The position numbers were made by a program, and so were the translations under genes. A stretch of 64,000 nt of DNA, taken from contig NZ_CANNBW010000025.1 in assembly GCF_947502995.1 (NCBI RefSeq), forward strand, positions 1 to 64,000. Reading direction: 5' to 3'. The first letter of the stretch is position 1, and the number at the start of each line of letters is the position of its first letter. Below are positions 21,501-28,502 of this stretch, piece after piece. Source of the stretch: an uncultured Tenacibaculum sp. (lineage in GTDB: Bacteria > Bacteroidota > Bacteroidia > Flavobacteriales > Flavobacteriaceae). The notes below the pieces were generated by a model. That model saw nothing but the letters and a program-made list of their open reading frames with translations. It had not been told where the DNA came from and made no database searches.

Positions 21501-22988
21501 TCTGCTGAAGGATTAGAAGCAAATACTACTTATAATTCAAATATAATTATTAGCAGTAATGATCCTACAAATTCGGAAGTAACTGTTCCAGTAACATTAA
21601 ATGTTCTTGACTCTCCTGAAATTGTAAGTTTTACGCTTATAGATGCAACTACTAATACTGAAATTGGAATTATAAATGATGGTGATATCATCGATCTTAA
21701 CGATTATAATGGTTTCAATAATTTCAGTATTATTGCTAACAAAGGAACATTAGATATCGCTAGTGTTGTATTTGATTTTAACGAAGAAACTTCATTCAAT
21801 ACAGAAAACAGAGCTCCTTTTTCTTTAAGAGGTGATTTTAACGGAACATATTTTAGAGGCGTAGCTTTTAATTTAGGAACAAATACTATAACCGCTACAC
21901 CATTTGAAGAAAGAAACGGTGAAGGAGATTCTGGAATTCCACTTACAATTAATTTTGAAGTAATAGACTCTAATCCTCCAACGGTTACAGATTTCATATT
22001 AATAAACGCAACTAATAATTCTATTATTGGTCCTCTAAATGAAGGTGACACTATTGATCTTGCTGATTTTAGAAGGAATAATTTTTCAGTAGTTGCAAAT
22101 ACTTCTGGCTCTAGAGTTGAAAGTGTTATTTTCGATTTCAACGATCGTACTAATTTTAATACAGAAAGCAATGTTCCGTATTCATTAAATGGAGATCTTA
22201 CTTTCAGAAGAACAAATTATTTCGGAGTACCATTTAGTATAGGAACTCAAACTATTACAGCAACACCATACCGTAACAATAATGGACAAGGCGATAATGG
22301 AACTCCTGTGACAATAACTTTTGAAGTAATTGATAGTGATGCACCTGTAGTTACTAGTTTAACATTAATAGATGCAGTTACCAATCAATTATTAGGTACT
22401 TTAAATGAAGGTGATACTATTAATGTTGCAAACTTTGGTGCTAATCGTTTCTCAGTTTTAGCAAATACTGAAGGAGCTGATACTAGAAGTGTTGTATTTG
22501 GATTTAACAATCGTGATAGGTTTAATGTAGAAAATTTTGCTCCTTATAGTTTAAAAGGAGATTTTGCAGGAAACTTCAAGGGTATAAAATTCCCTTTAGG
22601 AACAAATACGATTACTGCAACTCCTTATAAGAGAATATTTGGTAAAGGAAAACCTGGATCTGGTATTTCAGTTACTTTTACTGTTATAGACGACAATTCA
22701 TCTACTGATCAAATGGTTAATGGTCAAATTTCCCCTAACCCAGTTGAAGATATAGCTACTGTTACTTTAAAAGAGAATAATAATTTTAAAGATATTGCTA
22801 ATATGGATTTAAAAGCTTCTATACATACATTGTCTGGGTTTACCATGAAACAACCTGTTCTTTTCTCTTTAAATGAACAAAGAAAAGGTCAAGTTAATGT
22901 AGGAAGTTTACCTGCTGGAATTTATATTTTAAGAGTTACAGATACAAATGATCAAATCATTTCAAGAATCAAATTGATTAAGAAATAA
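15585..22988 (+). CDS. Giant secreted metalloprotease with choice-of-anchor repeats and T9SS tail
   Basis: The 2467-residue protein has a signal peptide ('MVLLIILSLCFNFQSLIAQ' after an N-terminal extension) and a zinc protease domain with 'VALHEAGHGLGFID': His207, Glu208, His211 and, as likely third ligand, Asp217. This resembles the HExxHxxGxxD snapalysin pattern. 'SLMTPQIG' downstream may hold the Met-turn. Then come many choice-of-anchor-D/Ig-like units ('ISSNDP' recurs), a pair of similar modules near 19500-20090 and 20830-21430 (both containing 'GLWDDLEPQ') and three tandem repeats of about 120 residues at about 21610-22690. The last 80-90 residues ('ISPNPVEDIATV' to 'IISRIKLIKK') are a type IX secretion sorting domain. 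It should be exported and attached to the cell surface. Confidence 0.85.
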   Translation: MINHYSSLSMRGKLLPILNQKMVLLIILSLCFNFQSLIAQKMERIPGTQVICPAKFEDMHSRMGIKQASAEQRSIIQRNATAEIIVTYGPGAQANPEARAAFDFALAIWSEEIVSSVPIRISAEFANLGPGVLASAGPTTLVRNFPGAPQQDVFYPIALANSLAGEDLAPDTEFDLVVNLGNGIPWYFGTDGNTPAGLFDFVSVALHEAGHGLGFIDGGNVSGGVGNINNGGDPFVFDTFVVDGNNNSVLDLPNPSVDLGVFYTSGDVFVNGEFAVAANNGTNPELFAPNPFQGGSSIAHWDEATFPAGDSNSLMTPQIGSAESNFDIGDITRGFFRDMGWVLAEQAPITIVPNQINNELNVGETVNEEISLTNTSESPVNITVNASSNALLINSISNSTFTIPAGETTTFTVELSTVDVNKGIYEESIEISIEGFEEIVSIPVNIRVIDGTESPVLVVNPTSFNETLQQLQIVTRDLVIQNTGDDVLTYNITINDSPLNTVNTRSAKTNDFIIKNGFKTEAIVNNFAAIQNPNTQLLTLNNTFNRLVTNLFAADFEDYTIGDLNGQFGWQTSPNTWEVTSANPASGTNAIQLQANGSATRALAFTPSITAGSEPFMVASADINIQGSGVTWEFIPQSNTAELVNTRVRFNPDNTIDIFDSDIGNFTRIEKTTPSGYFNIRIVIDRDDAALTIFFDDELIYSGRAAASQIEQIVLLSEMETATSTMDIDNIEIIDGDSDAFFLSVSPVNGSVDFGSETTLAVKFDTRALEAGEYSATINISSNDPRNANIDIPVALTVVSPPTIAVNPTSLSTAINVQTDNPATKTEVFTITNTGQANLDFTSIVSNITFTPPSNSNTILGSLDLSKYGVSNNVNHELKRASTSGNNLSSLKKKALKNSAPIIDSIAYDAGINFPDDFVGFNDGTALTTAVKFDVDRNFTLTAIRNGYRTELSADPIILEIYQGGTTPADGTLLLSQTIIKTSADGVFDIETLNQAFNFSNGDSFWVVHKYPQDINFPQGVNDGAPVRPNTYFISDDGGATFSTVDFVFLTRALNTQTNNSITLNPSEGSIAPGASIDVSVTFDATDLSNGNYASDILISSNDPVNPTTTVTTSLDVSGQTSFIELSDEFILFNNVFIGNDSERIITLSNSGLSQINVSSISSDNVAFSVTPSSTTIAAGESIDVTVKFTPNITGNINGIITIDSDASNTSSLQIIVNGVGVEPPIAVLDPANVSETVDSGNTVDTQIALKNEGKAPLFFSFPDLAVAAALAKPDVKLNDTKILNFNNFSNQKGAKDNRVGSKVLFSLGTDNGFGYNWIDSDENGGPIYNFVDISGTGTEITTDLGGDGSLGIPLQFPFEFYGNTYTNATVNANGFISFDESSTLTFVNSQIPVDNGVNNMIAGLWDDLEPQNFNGAVHYQTIDDAFIVQWTNASVFLGSENETVTFQIVLHSDGNIDIFYEDVETASFLNSATVGIENADGTDGAQVVFNSDYIKNRLALRFVKPDVALTPFISNITPISGVVPAGGSRNFTVTSDATNLNDGVYFDELVVSSNSPDTSTSTSLIELTVKGFPRIEVPRDSITFEPIFVGLESSTTFLIENTGSKTLEYNLSNQNSDFTITATNTSIIPGASQSVTVNFAPTSVGNITDNLLITSNDAFGNQSITIPLSGIGVDPPVINVTPEEFDLTLKREKTTTEIVTIENTGGNTLNYSLVKTPFSTNLTNSTRTVGYSKIEYEEQIITKEQTDNRIGPKFLNASGGPGTFGYIWADNNSGGPAYNFIDISSTGTQANVGADGDETVNLPFTFNFFGEDQNNVIIAANGFLSFSPITATFGAFLNQQIPSTENPNFLIAGLWDDLEPQDGDGVFYQAFEDYFIVQYENVPGFGSSPIKTPVTFQIILFKDGSIKMQYKNVDSEISTSSTVGLEGPNGESGLQVIFNTEFLTNELAITFTPPIMGSVAPGTSTEVPVAFSAEGLEANTTYNSNIIISSNDPTNSEVTVPVTLNVLDSPEIVSFTLIDATTNTEIGIINDGDIIDLNDYNGFNNFSIIANKGTLDIASVVFDFNEETSFNTENRAPFSLRGDFNGTYFRGVAFNLGTNTITATPFEERNGEGDSGIPLTINFEVIDSNPPTVTDFILINATNNSIIGPLNEGDTIDLADFRRNNFSVVANTSGSRVESVIFDFNDRTNFNTESNVPYSLNGDLTFRRTNYFGVPFSIGTQTITATPYRNNNGQGDNGTPVTITFEVIDSDAPVVTSLTLIDAVTNQLLGTLNEGDTINVANFGANRFSVLANTEGADTRSVVFGFNNRDRFNVENFAPYSLKGDFAGNFKGIKFPLGTNTITATPYKRIFGKGKPGSGISVTFTVIDDNSSTDQMVNGQISPNPVEDIATVTLKENNNFKDIANMDLKASIHTLSGFTMKQPVLFSLNEQRKGQVNVGSLPAGIYILRVTDTNDQIISRIKLIKK
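21610..22690 (+). repeat. Three tandem protein repeats in the giant protease gene
   Basis: Three coding units of about 350-370 bp each encode the same order of motifs: 'LID/NAT.N..IG.L.EGD.I', 'FSV.AN', 'V.F.FN.R..FN.E...PYSL.GD', 'G..F..GT.TITATPY' and 'V.F.VID'. They are diverged in sequence and so are old duplications. They lie between the anchor-like repeats and the secretion signal. Confidence 0.8.
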
Positions 22989-23008
22989 TTTTTTTCGTTT
23001 AATATCTT

Positions 23009-23040
23009 AAAAGGTCATCTAAGTTTAGATGACCTTTTTC
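23009..23040 (+). terminator. Terminator of the giant protease gene
   Basis: A perfect hairpin has arms 23009-23022 and 23025-23038 (core GGTCATCTAA/TTAGATGACC), followed by T-rich sequence, 20 bp after the stop codon. It makes read-through into the response regulator gene unlikely. Confidence 0.85.
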
Positions 23041-23107
23041 TTTTCTATATTTTATTATTTAGGATTTTCACTACGTATTTATCTAAGCATAATATATAGT
23101 TTCTAAG

Positions 23108-23115
23108 TATATTTG
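23108..23115 (+). promoter_or_regulatory. -7 promoter element of the response regulator gene
   Basis: TATATTTG is a perfect match to the Bacteroidota TAnnTTTG element, 20 bp before the ATG. Two half-sites of the nitrate-type operator are near: TACGTAT at 23072-23078 and TAAGTAT at 23104-23110, the latter overlapping the box. No full 16-bp site is present. Confidence 0.55.
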
Positions 23116-23134
23116 TTTATAAATTAATAGATCT

Positions 23135-23809
23135 ATGGAAATTATTAATGTTGTTTTAGTAGACGATCATGTTTTAGTTCGAGACGGAATTAGAGCATTA
23201 TTAGAAGATCAAAATGATATTAAAGTAATAAACGAAGCTTCTAATGGAAAAGATGCTTTACAGATTATAGAAAGTATTACTACTCCTATTGTTTTAATTA
23301 TTGACATTCGCATGCCTGAAATGACAGGAATAGAGTTAGTAACTATTTTAAAAGAAAAACACGCTGAAAAAGATATTAAAACGTTGGTTCTTTCTATGCA
23401 TGATTCTGAGGAGTATGTTGTACAATCTATTCAAGCAGGAGCAGATGGTTATTTGTTAAAAGGTTCTAGTAAAGAAGAATTCTTAAAAGCTTTACATAAA
23501 ATTGCTTCTGGAGATAAGTATTTTACAGGTGATGTTTCAGATATTATCATGAATAATTTTGTGAATGGAAAAACAACTCAGAAACCTAATACAACTTCAA
23601 AAAAATCTGAAAATCCTTTTAAATTAACTAAAAGAGAAACACAAATACTTCAGCTAGTCCTACAGTTAAAAAACAATAAAGATATTGGAGAAGAACTTAA
23701 AATTAGTAAGAGAACTGTTGAAGTACATCGTTTTAATCTGATGAAAAAACTCAATGTAAAAAATATCATGGAGCTAAATCAGAAAGCAAATGAATACAAC
23801 CTTATATAA
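23135..23809 (+). CDS. NarL/FixJ-type response regulator
   Basis: The 224-residue protein has a receiver domain (about 4-120) with the acidic pair Asp10/Asp11, phosphoacceptor Asp57 in 'LIIDIRMPEMTG', the switch Ser in 'VLSMHD' and the conserved Lys in 'YLLKGSSKEE'. A LuxR/GerE helix-turn-helix follows (about 160-222, 'LTKRETQILQLVLQLKNNKD' and 'ISKRTVEVHRFNLMKKL'). Such regulators pair with HisKA_3 kinases. The only such kinase in the window is at 13635-15443, so a split two-component pair is plausible. It has its own promoter and follows a terminator. Confidence 0.93.
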   Translation: MEIINVVLVDDHVLVRDGIRALLEDQNDIKVINEASNGKDALQIIESITTPIVLIIDIRMPEMTGIELVTILKEKHAEKDIKTLVLSMHDSEEYVVQSIQAGADGYLLKGSSKEEFLKALHKIASGDKYFTGDVSDIIMNNFVNGKTTQKPNTTSKKSENPFKLTKRETQILQLVLQLKNNKDIGEELKISKRTVEVHRFNLMKKLNVKNIMELNQKANEYNLI

Positions 23810-23812
23810 ATA

Positions 23813-23838
23813 AAAAAGGCTGCCCTTTCGGGCAACCT
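23813..23838 (-). terminator. Terminator between response regulator and astacin genes
   Basis: Arms GGCTGCCC (23818-23825) and GGGCAACC (23830-23837) pair with one mismatch around a TTTC loop. The A-run at 23812-23817 gives a T-run on the minus strand, so it best serves the astacin gene (stop at 23918) while also lying just after the regulator gene. Confidence 0.7.
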
Positions 23839-23917
23839 ATATCCATTTTAATAATTAGGATTGGGATAAGGATTTATTGTCTACTTACTTACTTTCTTTC
23901 CTTTATTGTTAATCTAA

Positions 23918-25078
23918 CTAAGATCCACACTGACCTAAGTTATTCCATCCACCAGATACTCTTTCATATAAAGACCCTTGGAATGTTACTCTTGATCCAA
24001 CACTGTAACTTCTTCCGCTTACATAAGCTGATACACCGTCACAAATGTCTGCACTTTGAGAACCACATTGACCTAAGTTATTCCATCCGCCAGATACTCT
24101 TTCGTATAAAGAACCTTGGAAAGTTACTCTAGATCCAATGCTGTAGCTTCTTCCACTTACATAAGCTGATACACCTGCACAAATATCTCCACCACCAGTT
24201 GAAGCAGGGTACATTTGATTAATTCCTTGAATATCTCCAGCAGATAAACCATTTCTTTGGATAGTATAACTAGAACCATCTTTCTTTTCAATAGTTGGTT
24301 GACCGTTCTTAGAGAAGAATGTTGGTCCGTACATCATAATAGATCCAAAATCTAAAGTTGAAGTATACTCATCTCCATCATTACCTTGTTGTACATAAGT
24401 TTGGAAATTAAATGAACGACCATCTACAATATTTTCGAAGTTGATATTTACATAAGTATCTCTATCTTTTCTACTTTGCTCATGCCATAAACCTACTGCA
24501 TGTCCAATTTCGTGAATAGTGTTACCTGTTGTACAACCTGTAGCTAAGTTGATATCTTGACGACCTCCTCTTCTACCTACGAAAGAAGAACATCCTGAAC
24601 CAGTTCTGAAATAGATATAATCTGATTGGTTTGTTCTTTGAACAAATCTTAAAGCTGTATTTCTTTCCCAGTGAGCAATCGCATCTGTTACACGGCTTTT
24701 GTTAGCTAAAGATGATTCTACCGAATAATATACTGTATTATTTCTCCATCTTCCTCCTGTTCTACCAACTGATCTTCCTAAAACTTCTATTGGAGAAGGT
24801 TCCCCAACTTCAGCTGGAGTTTCAGTTAATTGGTTCGCATCAAAAAGAATATCTCCATCTAATACATATACATCGTTTACTTTTTCTACGTTTACTTTAC
24901 TTGTTCCGTAGTACATAGTTTGCACTCTTCCACTTAATGCTGGAAATGCTTCTTCAGGGCTAATTGTTGTTGCTTCTGGTGGAATTACTTCATTTAAATC
25001 ATTCGAATCTTCACTTTGACACGAAAAGATTAATAAAGAACTAGCCAGAGCTAAAAATGGGAGTTTAAAGTTTTTCAT
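23918..25078 (-). CDS. Astacin-family (M12A) metalloprotease lipoprotein
   Basis: The 386-residue protein has a lipoprotein signal ('SSLLIFSC', Cys about 20), a short pro-region and an astacin domain with 'HEIGHAVGLWHEQSRKDRD': His189, Glu190, His193 and His199 are the zinc site and general base, and 'SIMMYG' holds the Met-turn. It resembles flavastacin of flavobacteria. The C-terminus carries two near-identical 46-residue modules ('YVSGRSYSIGSRVTFQGSLY...'), similar to small chitin-binding (CBM5/12-like) folds with paired cysteines. It is probably a surface or secreted enzyme acting on protein in a polysaccharide setting. It is a single gene with its own terminator. Confidence 0.9.
   Translation of the reverse strand: MKNFKLPFLALASSLLIFSCQSEDSNDLNEVIPPEATTISPEEAFPALSGRVQTMYYGTSKVNVEKVNDVYVLDGDILFDANQLTETPAEVGEPSPIEVLGRSVGRTGGRWRNNTVYYSVESSLANKSRVTDAIAHWERNTALRFVQRTNQSDYIYFRTGSGCSSFVGRRGGRQDINLATGCTTGNTIHEIGHAVGLWHEQSRKDRDTYVNINFENIVDGRSFNFQTYVQQGNDGDEYTSTLDFGSIMMYGPTFFSKNGQPTIEKKDGSSYTIQRNGLSAGDIQGINQMYPASTGGGDICAGVSAYVSGRSYSIGSRVTFQGSLYERVSGGWNNLGQCGSQSADICDGVSAYVSGRSYSVGSRVTFQGSLYERVSGGWNNLGQCGS
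23925..24190 (-). repeat. Tandem 138-bp repeat in the astacin gene
   Basis: Two copies spaced 138 bp apart (about 23925-24052 and 24063-24190) encode almost identical binding modules. Differences are mostly silent, which suggests a recent duplication or gene conversion. Confidence 0.85.
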
Positions 25079-25514
25079 AATGAAAGGGTTATTTTTAATT
25101 GGTTTTATAATAACTTCTTTAACAATTATCAGCTTTAATCGTTAAAAAAAAATAATTCACTTACATAATGCGCTAAATTGTTAATTATTGTTTAAAAAAT
25201 AAAAGAAATAACATCTGTTAGATTTTAATAAAAAAACAACACAAAAAGAATAAAAATCAAAACAAACACCTGAAAACCAGTTTTTTATTGTTTTATTTTT
25301 AAAAGTTAAATTCTATTTTTTAAAGTAAAATTTATGTTAAACAAATATTCTATTTTAAATAATCTTTAATTAAAACATCTTTTATTATGAATCTTATAAA
25401 CAAAAAAAAGAGACTACTCTTTTTAATGAGTAATCTCTCCTTAATCCAAAACATATAAATCAAATTATTTATCTAAATAATTGTTGACTTCTAAAAGTTA
25501 ATTTTTAAATCTTA
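25079..25514. other. Very AT-rich gap between two minus-strand units
   Basis: This 436-bp gap holds the upstream region of the astacin gene and the downstream region of the nitrate transporter operon. I see no credible gene. Apart from the terminator at 25403-25440 it is featureless AT-rich DNA with many A and T runs, and no TAnnTTTG element was found on the minus strand. Confidence 0.6.
25403..25440 (-). terminator. Terminator of the nitrate transporter operon
   Basis: GAGACTACTC and GAGTAATCTC form a 10-bp stem with one mismatch, followed on the minus strand by a run of eight T (25403-25410). It lies about 75 bp after the porin gene stop. Confidence 0.75.
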
Positions 25515-26798
25515 CTATTTAGTTCCATTTAAAAACTTTGGCTTAAGTACTAACATAGCCCAAGCCCAATTCTGAGTTCCTGCAACATCTGCTTCAGCAA
25601 CACCTTTTAATTCATACATACCATCACTTTCAAACATGTGAGAATATCCTGCTACAATTGCAAAACCTTTAAACTTTCTTTTGTAAACTAAATCTACTTC
25701 TGTTCCTAAAGATTTTTCTCCACTTGCTAATTCTTGCTCTCCTCTAAAATTTAAAATCTTAACCATAAGACTTGCTTTATCATCTAATTTAAAATTAGCA
25801 CTTGCATGAATATCGAATAATCCAATAGAATTTGCATGATTACCTACGTAGAAATAATCCATAAAACCATTGAATTTATGATTCGTTCCGTACAATGGAA
25901 AAAATGCTGCAGTATCATCTGTTCTTCCGCTAATAATTTCTAATCCTGCTCCTACTCCAATTTTTGGTGATGCTTTGTAGTTCACATCTAATCCAAGTAA
26001 ATAAGCTCCACTAACCTCAACATCGCCTTGTCTTTCTCCTGTTTGTAAATACGCATTTGCAGCTACACTGAACTTATTTTTCTTATACTTTAAGTGAGTA
26101 CCAAAAGTTTGCAAATTATTGTTTCCTTCTTGAGGTTGAAAAACACCACCTACAGTAGCTCCTTTTTGAAACCCATTATTCATTAACAATACACTCCCTG
26201 AGAAATCTGTCCATGATTTATGTACGTGTAACATTTGCATTGTTTTATAGGTGAAAAAACCGGTGGTTGTAAATGCTGTACCTTCTGATTGAAACCCTCC
26301 TGGAGTTGTGTTATCTTGATTAAACGCTAAAGCAAAGTCTGCTTTAAATGTTCCTTTTTTATACTTTAATAAACCAGCATCGTGATTTCTTCCTTGCTGA
26401 GCCCAATCTAAACCACCTAAAATTCTTTGATCGTCATAAGAAAGAACTTGTCTACCTAACTTTGTAGAAAAACCTCCGCCTAGATTAATTTCTGCCCATG
26501 CTTGAAAAATAGCAAATGAATTATTAGCATCGTTAGGTAAAATTTGTCTGTTTTCTCCCCAAACAAAAACATCCTGTAAACTAAGATAAAATTTATACGC
26601 ATCTGTTTTATATCCAGCATTTAATCTAGCTCTTGTTGCTACTCCTAAGCCAGGATCAGAATTTTCGGTTATTAATGTTCCAAATCCGTTACGAAACTCT
26701 AAACGTGGTCTAAACTCTCCATCTAAAGTAAACTGTGCGTTTACAAATTGACTAAAAGTTGTAAATACTATACCTAATAATAATAGTTTGCTTCTCAT
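25515..26798 (-). CDS. Outer-membrane porin (alginate-export family) of the nitrate operon
   Basis: The 427-residue protein has a signal peptide ('GIVFTTFSQFVNAQ') and alternating beta-strand patterns throughout, with 'GEFRPRLEFRNGFG' at the start and 'KLGRQVLSYDDQRILGGLDW' near residue 115, typical of the Alginate_exp porin family. The family forms outer-membrane barrels for anions and small solutes. It is the last gene of the nrt operon, 12 bp after nrtD. A role as nitrate-permeable porin is inferred from this position alone. Confidence 0.82.
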   Translation of the reverse strand: MRSKLLLLGIVFTTFSQFVNAQFTLDGEFRPRLEFRNGFGTLITENSDPGLGVATRARLNAGYKTDAYKFYLSLQDVFVWGENRQILPNDANNSFAIFQAWAEINLGGGFSTKLGRQVLSYDDQRILGGLDWAQQGRNHDAGLLKYKKGTFKADFALAFNQDNTTPGGFQSEGTAFTTTGFFTYKTMQMLHVHKSWTDFSGSVLLMNNGFQKGATVGGVFQPQEGNNNLQTFGTHLKYKKNKFSVAANAYLQTGERQGDVEVSGAYLLGLDVNYKASPKIGVGAGLEIISGRTDDTAAFFPLYGTNHKFNGFMDYFYVGNHANSIGLFDIHASANFKLDDKASLMVKILNFRGEQELASGEKSLGTEVDLVYKRKFKGFAIVAGYSHMFESDGMYELKGVAEADVAGTQNWAWAMLVLKPKFLNGTK

Positions 26799-26810
26799 AC
26801 TTTTTCAGTT

Positions 26811-27629
26811 TTAATGTTCTAAAAAATCGATTAAATGTTTTCTATATTTATAATAATCGTCGTGTTCTAATACTGTTTTTCTTGTTCTTGGTCTTTCAAA
26901 ATCGATATTCAAAATATCTCCAATTTTTGCTTTTGGCCCACTTGTCATCATTACCACTCTGTCTGCTAAAAAAATTGCTTCATCAACATCATGAGTAATC
27001 ATAACAGCTGTTATTTTTTCTTTATTCCAAATTTCTATCAAAATATCTTGCAACTCACCTCTAGTTAAAGAATCTAACATTCCAAAAGGTTCATCTAACA
27101 ATAATACTTTAGGCTTAATAGCAAATGCTCTTGCAATACCAACACGTTGTTGCATTCCTTGAGACAATTCATTTGCTTTTTTGTTAAAAGCATCTTCTAA
27201 ACCTACTTTTTGTAAGTAATACTTTGCAATATCGTTTCGTTGCTTTTTAGTTGCATGTGGGAATACTTGATTTACTCCTAACAACACATTTTGTAATGAA
27301 GTCATCCAAGGCATTAAACTTGGAGCTTGAAAGATTACTCCTCGATCTGGACCCGGACCTTTTATTGGATTTCCTAATACTGATATACTTCCTCCAGTAA
27401 TTTCATTTAAACCTGCAATCATAGAAAGCATGGTTGTTTTACCACATCCAGAATGACCGATAATGGTTACAAACTCTTCTTTCATGATTTGAAGATTCAA
27501 ATCTTCTAAAACTATGTAATCTCCTTTAGGTGTTGGATAAACTTTTTTAAGATCTTTTAAATCCAACATTAACTCTTTAGTTTCTATTTCGGGGGTGTTT
27601 TGAGTTATTTCTGCTTCTAATATACTCAT
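26811..27629 (-). CDS. nrtD: Nitrate ABC transporter ATPase (NrtD-like)
   Basis: The 272-residue ATPase has Walker A 'GHSGCGKTT', Q-loop, signature 'LSQGMQQRVGIARAFA' and Walker B 'KVLLLDEPFGMLD', followed by the H-loop 'MITHDVDEA'. It belongs to the NrtD/SsuB/TauB type that energises nitrate, sulfonate or bicarbonate uptake. It lies 19 bp after the second ATPase gene. The unusual 'SQGMQQR' in place of 'SGGMRQR' is common among NrtD-like paralogues. Confidence 0.9.
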   Translation of the reverse strand: MSILEAEITQNTPEIETKELMLDLKDLKKVYPTPKGDYIVLEDLNLQIMKEEFVTIIGHSGCGKTTMLSMIAGLNEITGGSISVLGNPIKGPGPDRGVIFQAPSLMPWMTSLQNVLLGVNQVFPHATKKQRNDIAKYYLQKVGLEDAFNKKANELSQGMQQRVGIARAFAIKPKVLLLDEPFGMLDSLTRGELQDILIEIWNKEKITAVMITHDVDEAIFLADRVVMMTSGPKAKIGDILNIDFERPRTRKTVLEHDDYYKYRKHLIDFLEH

Positions 27630-27648
27630 TTTAAATCTTTTTATTAAA

Positions 27649-28491
27649 TTAGACTTTTACAAAACTCTTTGGCATTAAATCTGGTAATACATATGTATTT
27701 TGCTGTTCAGATTTTCGTTCTTCTCCTATATCCATTAGATATTCTATAATTGCGTTTCGAGTTTTTTTATACACAGGATTATCATTTAAATCTGTTTTAT
27801 CTCGAGGTCGTTCAATATCTATTTTAAACTCAGGCCCCAATGTTGCATTTGGTCCAGGTCTTAATGGAATAATTCGATCAGCCATATAAATTCCTTCATC
27901 AACATCATTTGTAATTAATAATGCTGTTCTTTTGTCTTTACCCCAAATTTTTAAGATTTGATCTTGAAGATTCCCTCTAGTTAATGCATCTAAAGCTCCT
28001 AAAGGTTCATCCATAATAATCATATCTGGTTTCATTGCTAAAGCACGAGCCACAGCAACACGCTGACGCATTCCTCCAGATAATTCTTTCGGAAGTTTAT
28101 TTATTGCTGGAGTTAATCCTACCATTTCTATATAATGCGCTGCTTTTCTTTTCCAAACTGACTTTCCTCTTTTAGGAAAAGCTTCTTTAACAGCCATTAA
28201 TACATTTTGTTCTACAGATAGCCACGGTAATAATGAATAATTTTGAAAAATCACTCCTCGTTCATGACTTGTTCCTTTAACAGACTCTCCTTTAAACAAT
28301 ACCTCTCCGCTTGTAGGTTCTAATAAACCATTTATTAAATTTACTAAAGTTGTTTTACCACTACCAGTAAACCCTACAATAGCTACAAATTCCCCTTCTT
28401 CTATAGATAAATTTATATCTGATAAAACCTCTGTAGCATTTTCGCCTTCACCATAAGTTTTGTATATATTTTTTAACTCTAAATATGCCAT
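27649..28491 (-). CDS. nrtC: Nitrate ABC transporter ATPase (NrtC-like)
   Basis: The 280-residue ATPase has Walker A 'GFTGSGKTT', signature 'LSGGMRQRVAVARALA', Walker B 'DMIIMDEPLGALD' and 'LITNDVDEG' with Asn where the H-loop His normally stands. Unlike cyanobacterial NrtC it lacks a C-terminal solute-binding-like domain. Two different ATPases in one operon suggest a heterodimer, as in NrtCD. The His-to-Asn change suggests this subunit forms a degenerate ATP site. Confidence 0.9.
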   Translation of the reverse strand: MAYLELKNIYKTYGEGENATEVLSDINLSIEEGEFVAIVGFTGSGKTTLVNLINGLLEPTSGEVLFKGESVKGTSHERGVIFQNYSLLPWLSVEQNVLMAVKEAFPKRGKSVWKRKAAHYIEMVGLTPAINKLPKELSGGMRQRVAVARALAMKPDMIIMDEPLGALDALTRGNLQDQILKIWGKDKRTALLITNDVDEGIYMADRIIPLRPGPNATLGPEFKIDIERPRDKTDLNDNPVYKKTRNAIIEYLMDIGEERKSEQQNTYVLPDLMPKSFVKV

Positions 28492-28502
28492 ATCTCACGT
28501 TT

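Noticed and set aside
17708..22171. Several minus-strand frames of 65-168 residues opposite the giant protease gene
   Set aside because: They are shadows produced by the Ser/Thr/Asn-rich codon pattern of the real gene; they lack start context and families.
23925..24190. Tandem repeat as CRISPR-like or mobile repeat
   Set aside because: The units are in frame inside the astacin gene, lie directly next to each other and encode a binding module.
25387..25458. Short frame starting MNLINKKK
   Set aside because: It lies across the terminator hairpin and its A-run; no support for translation.
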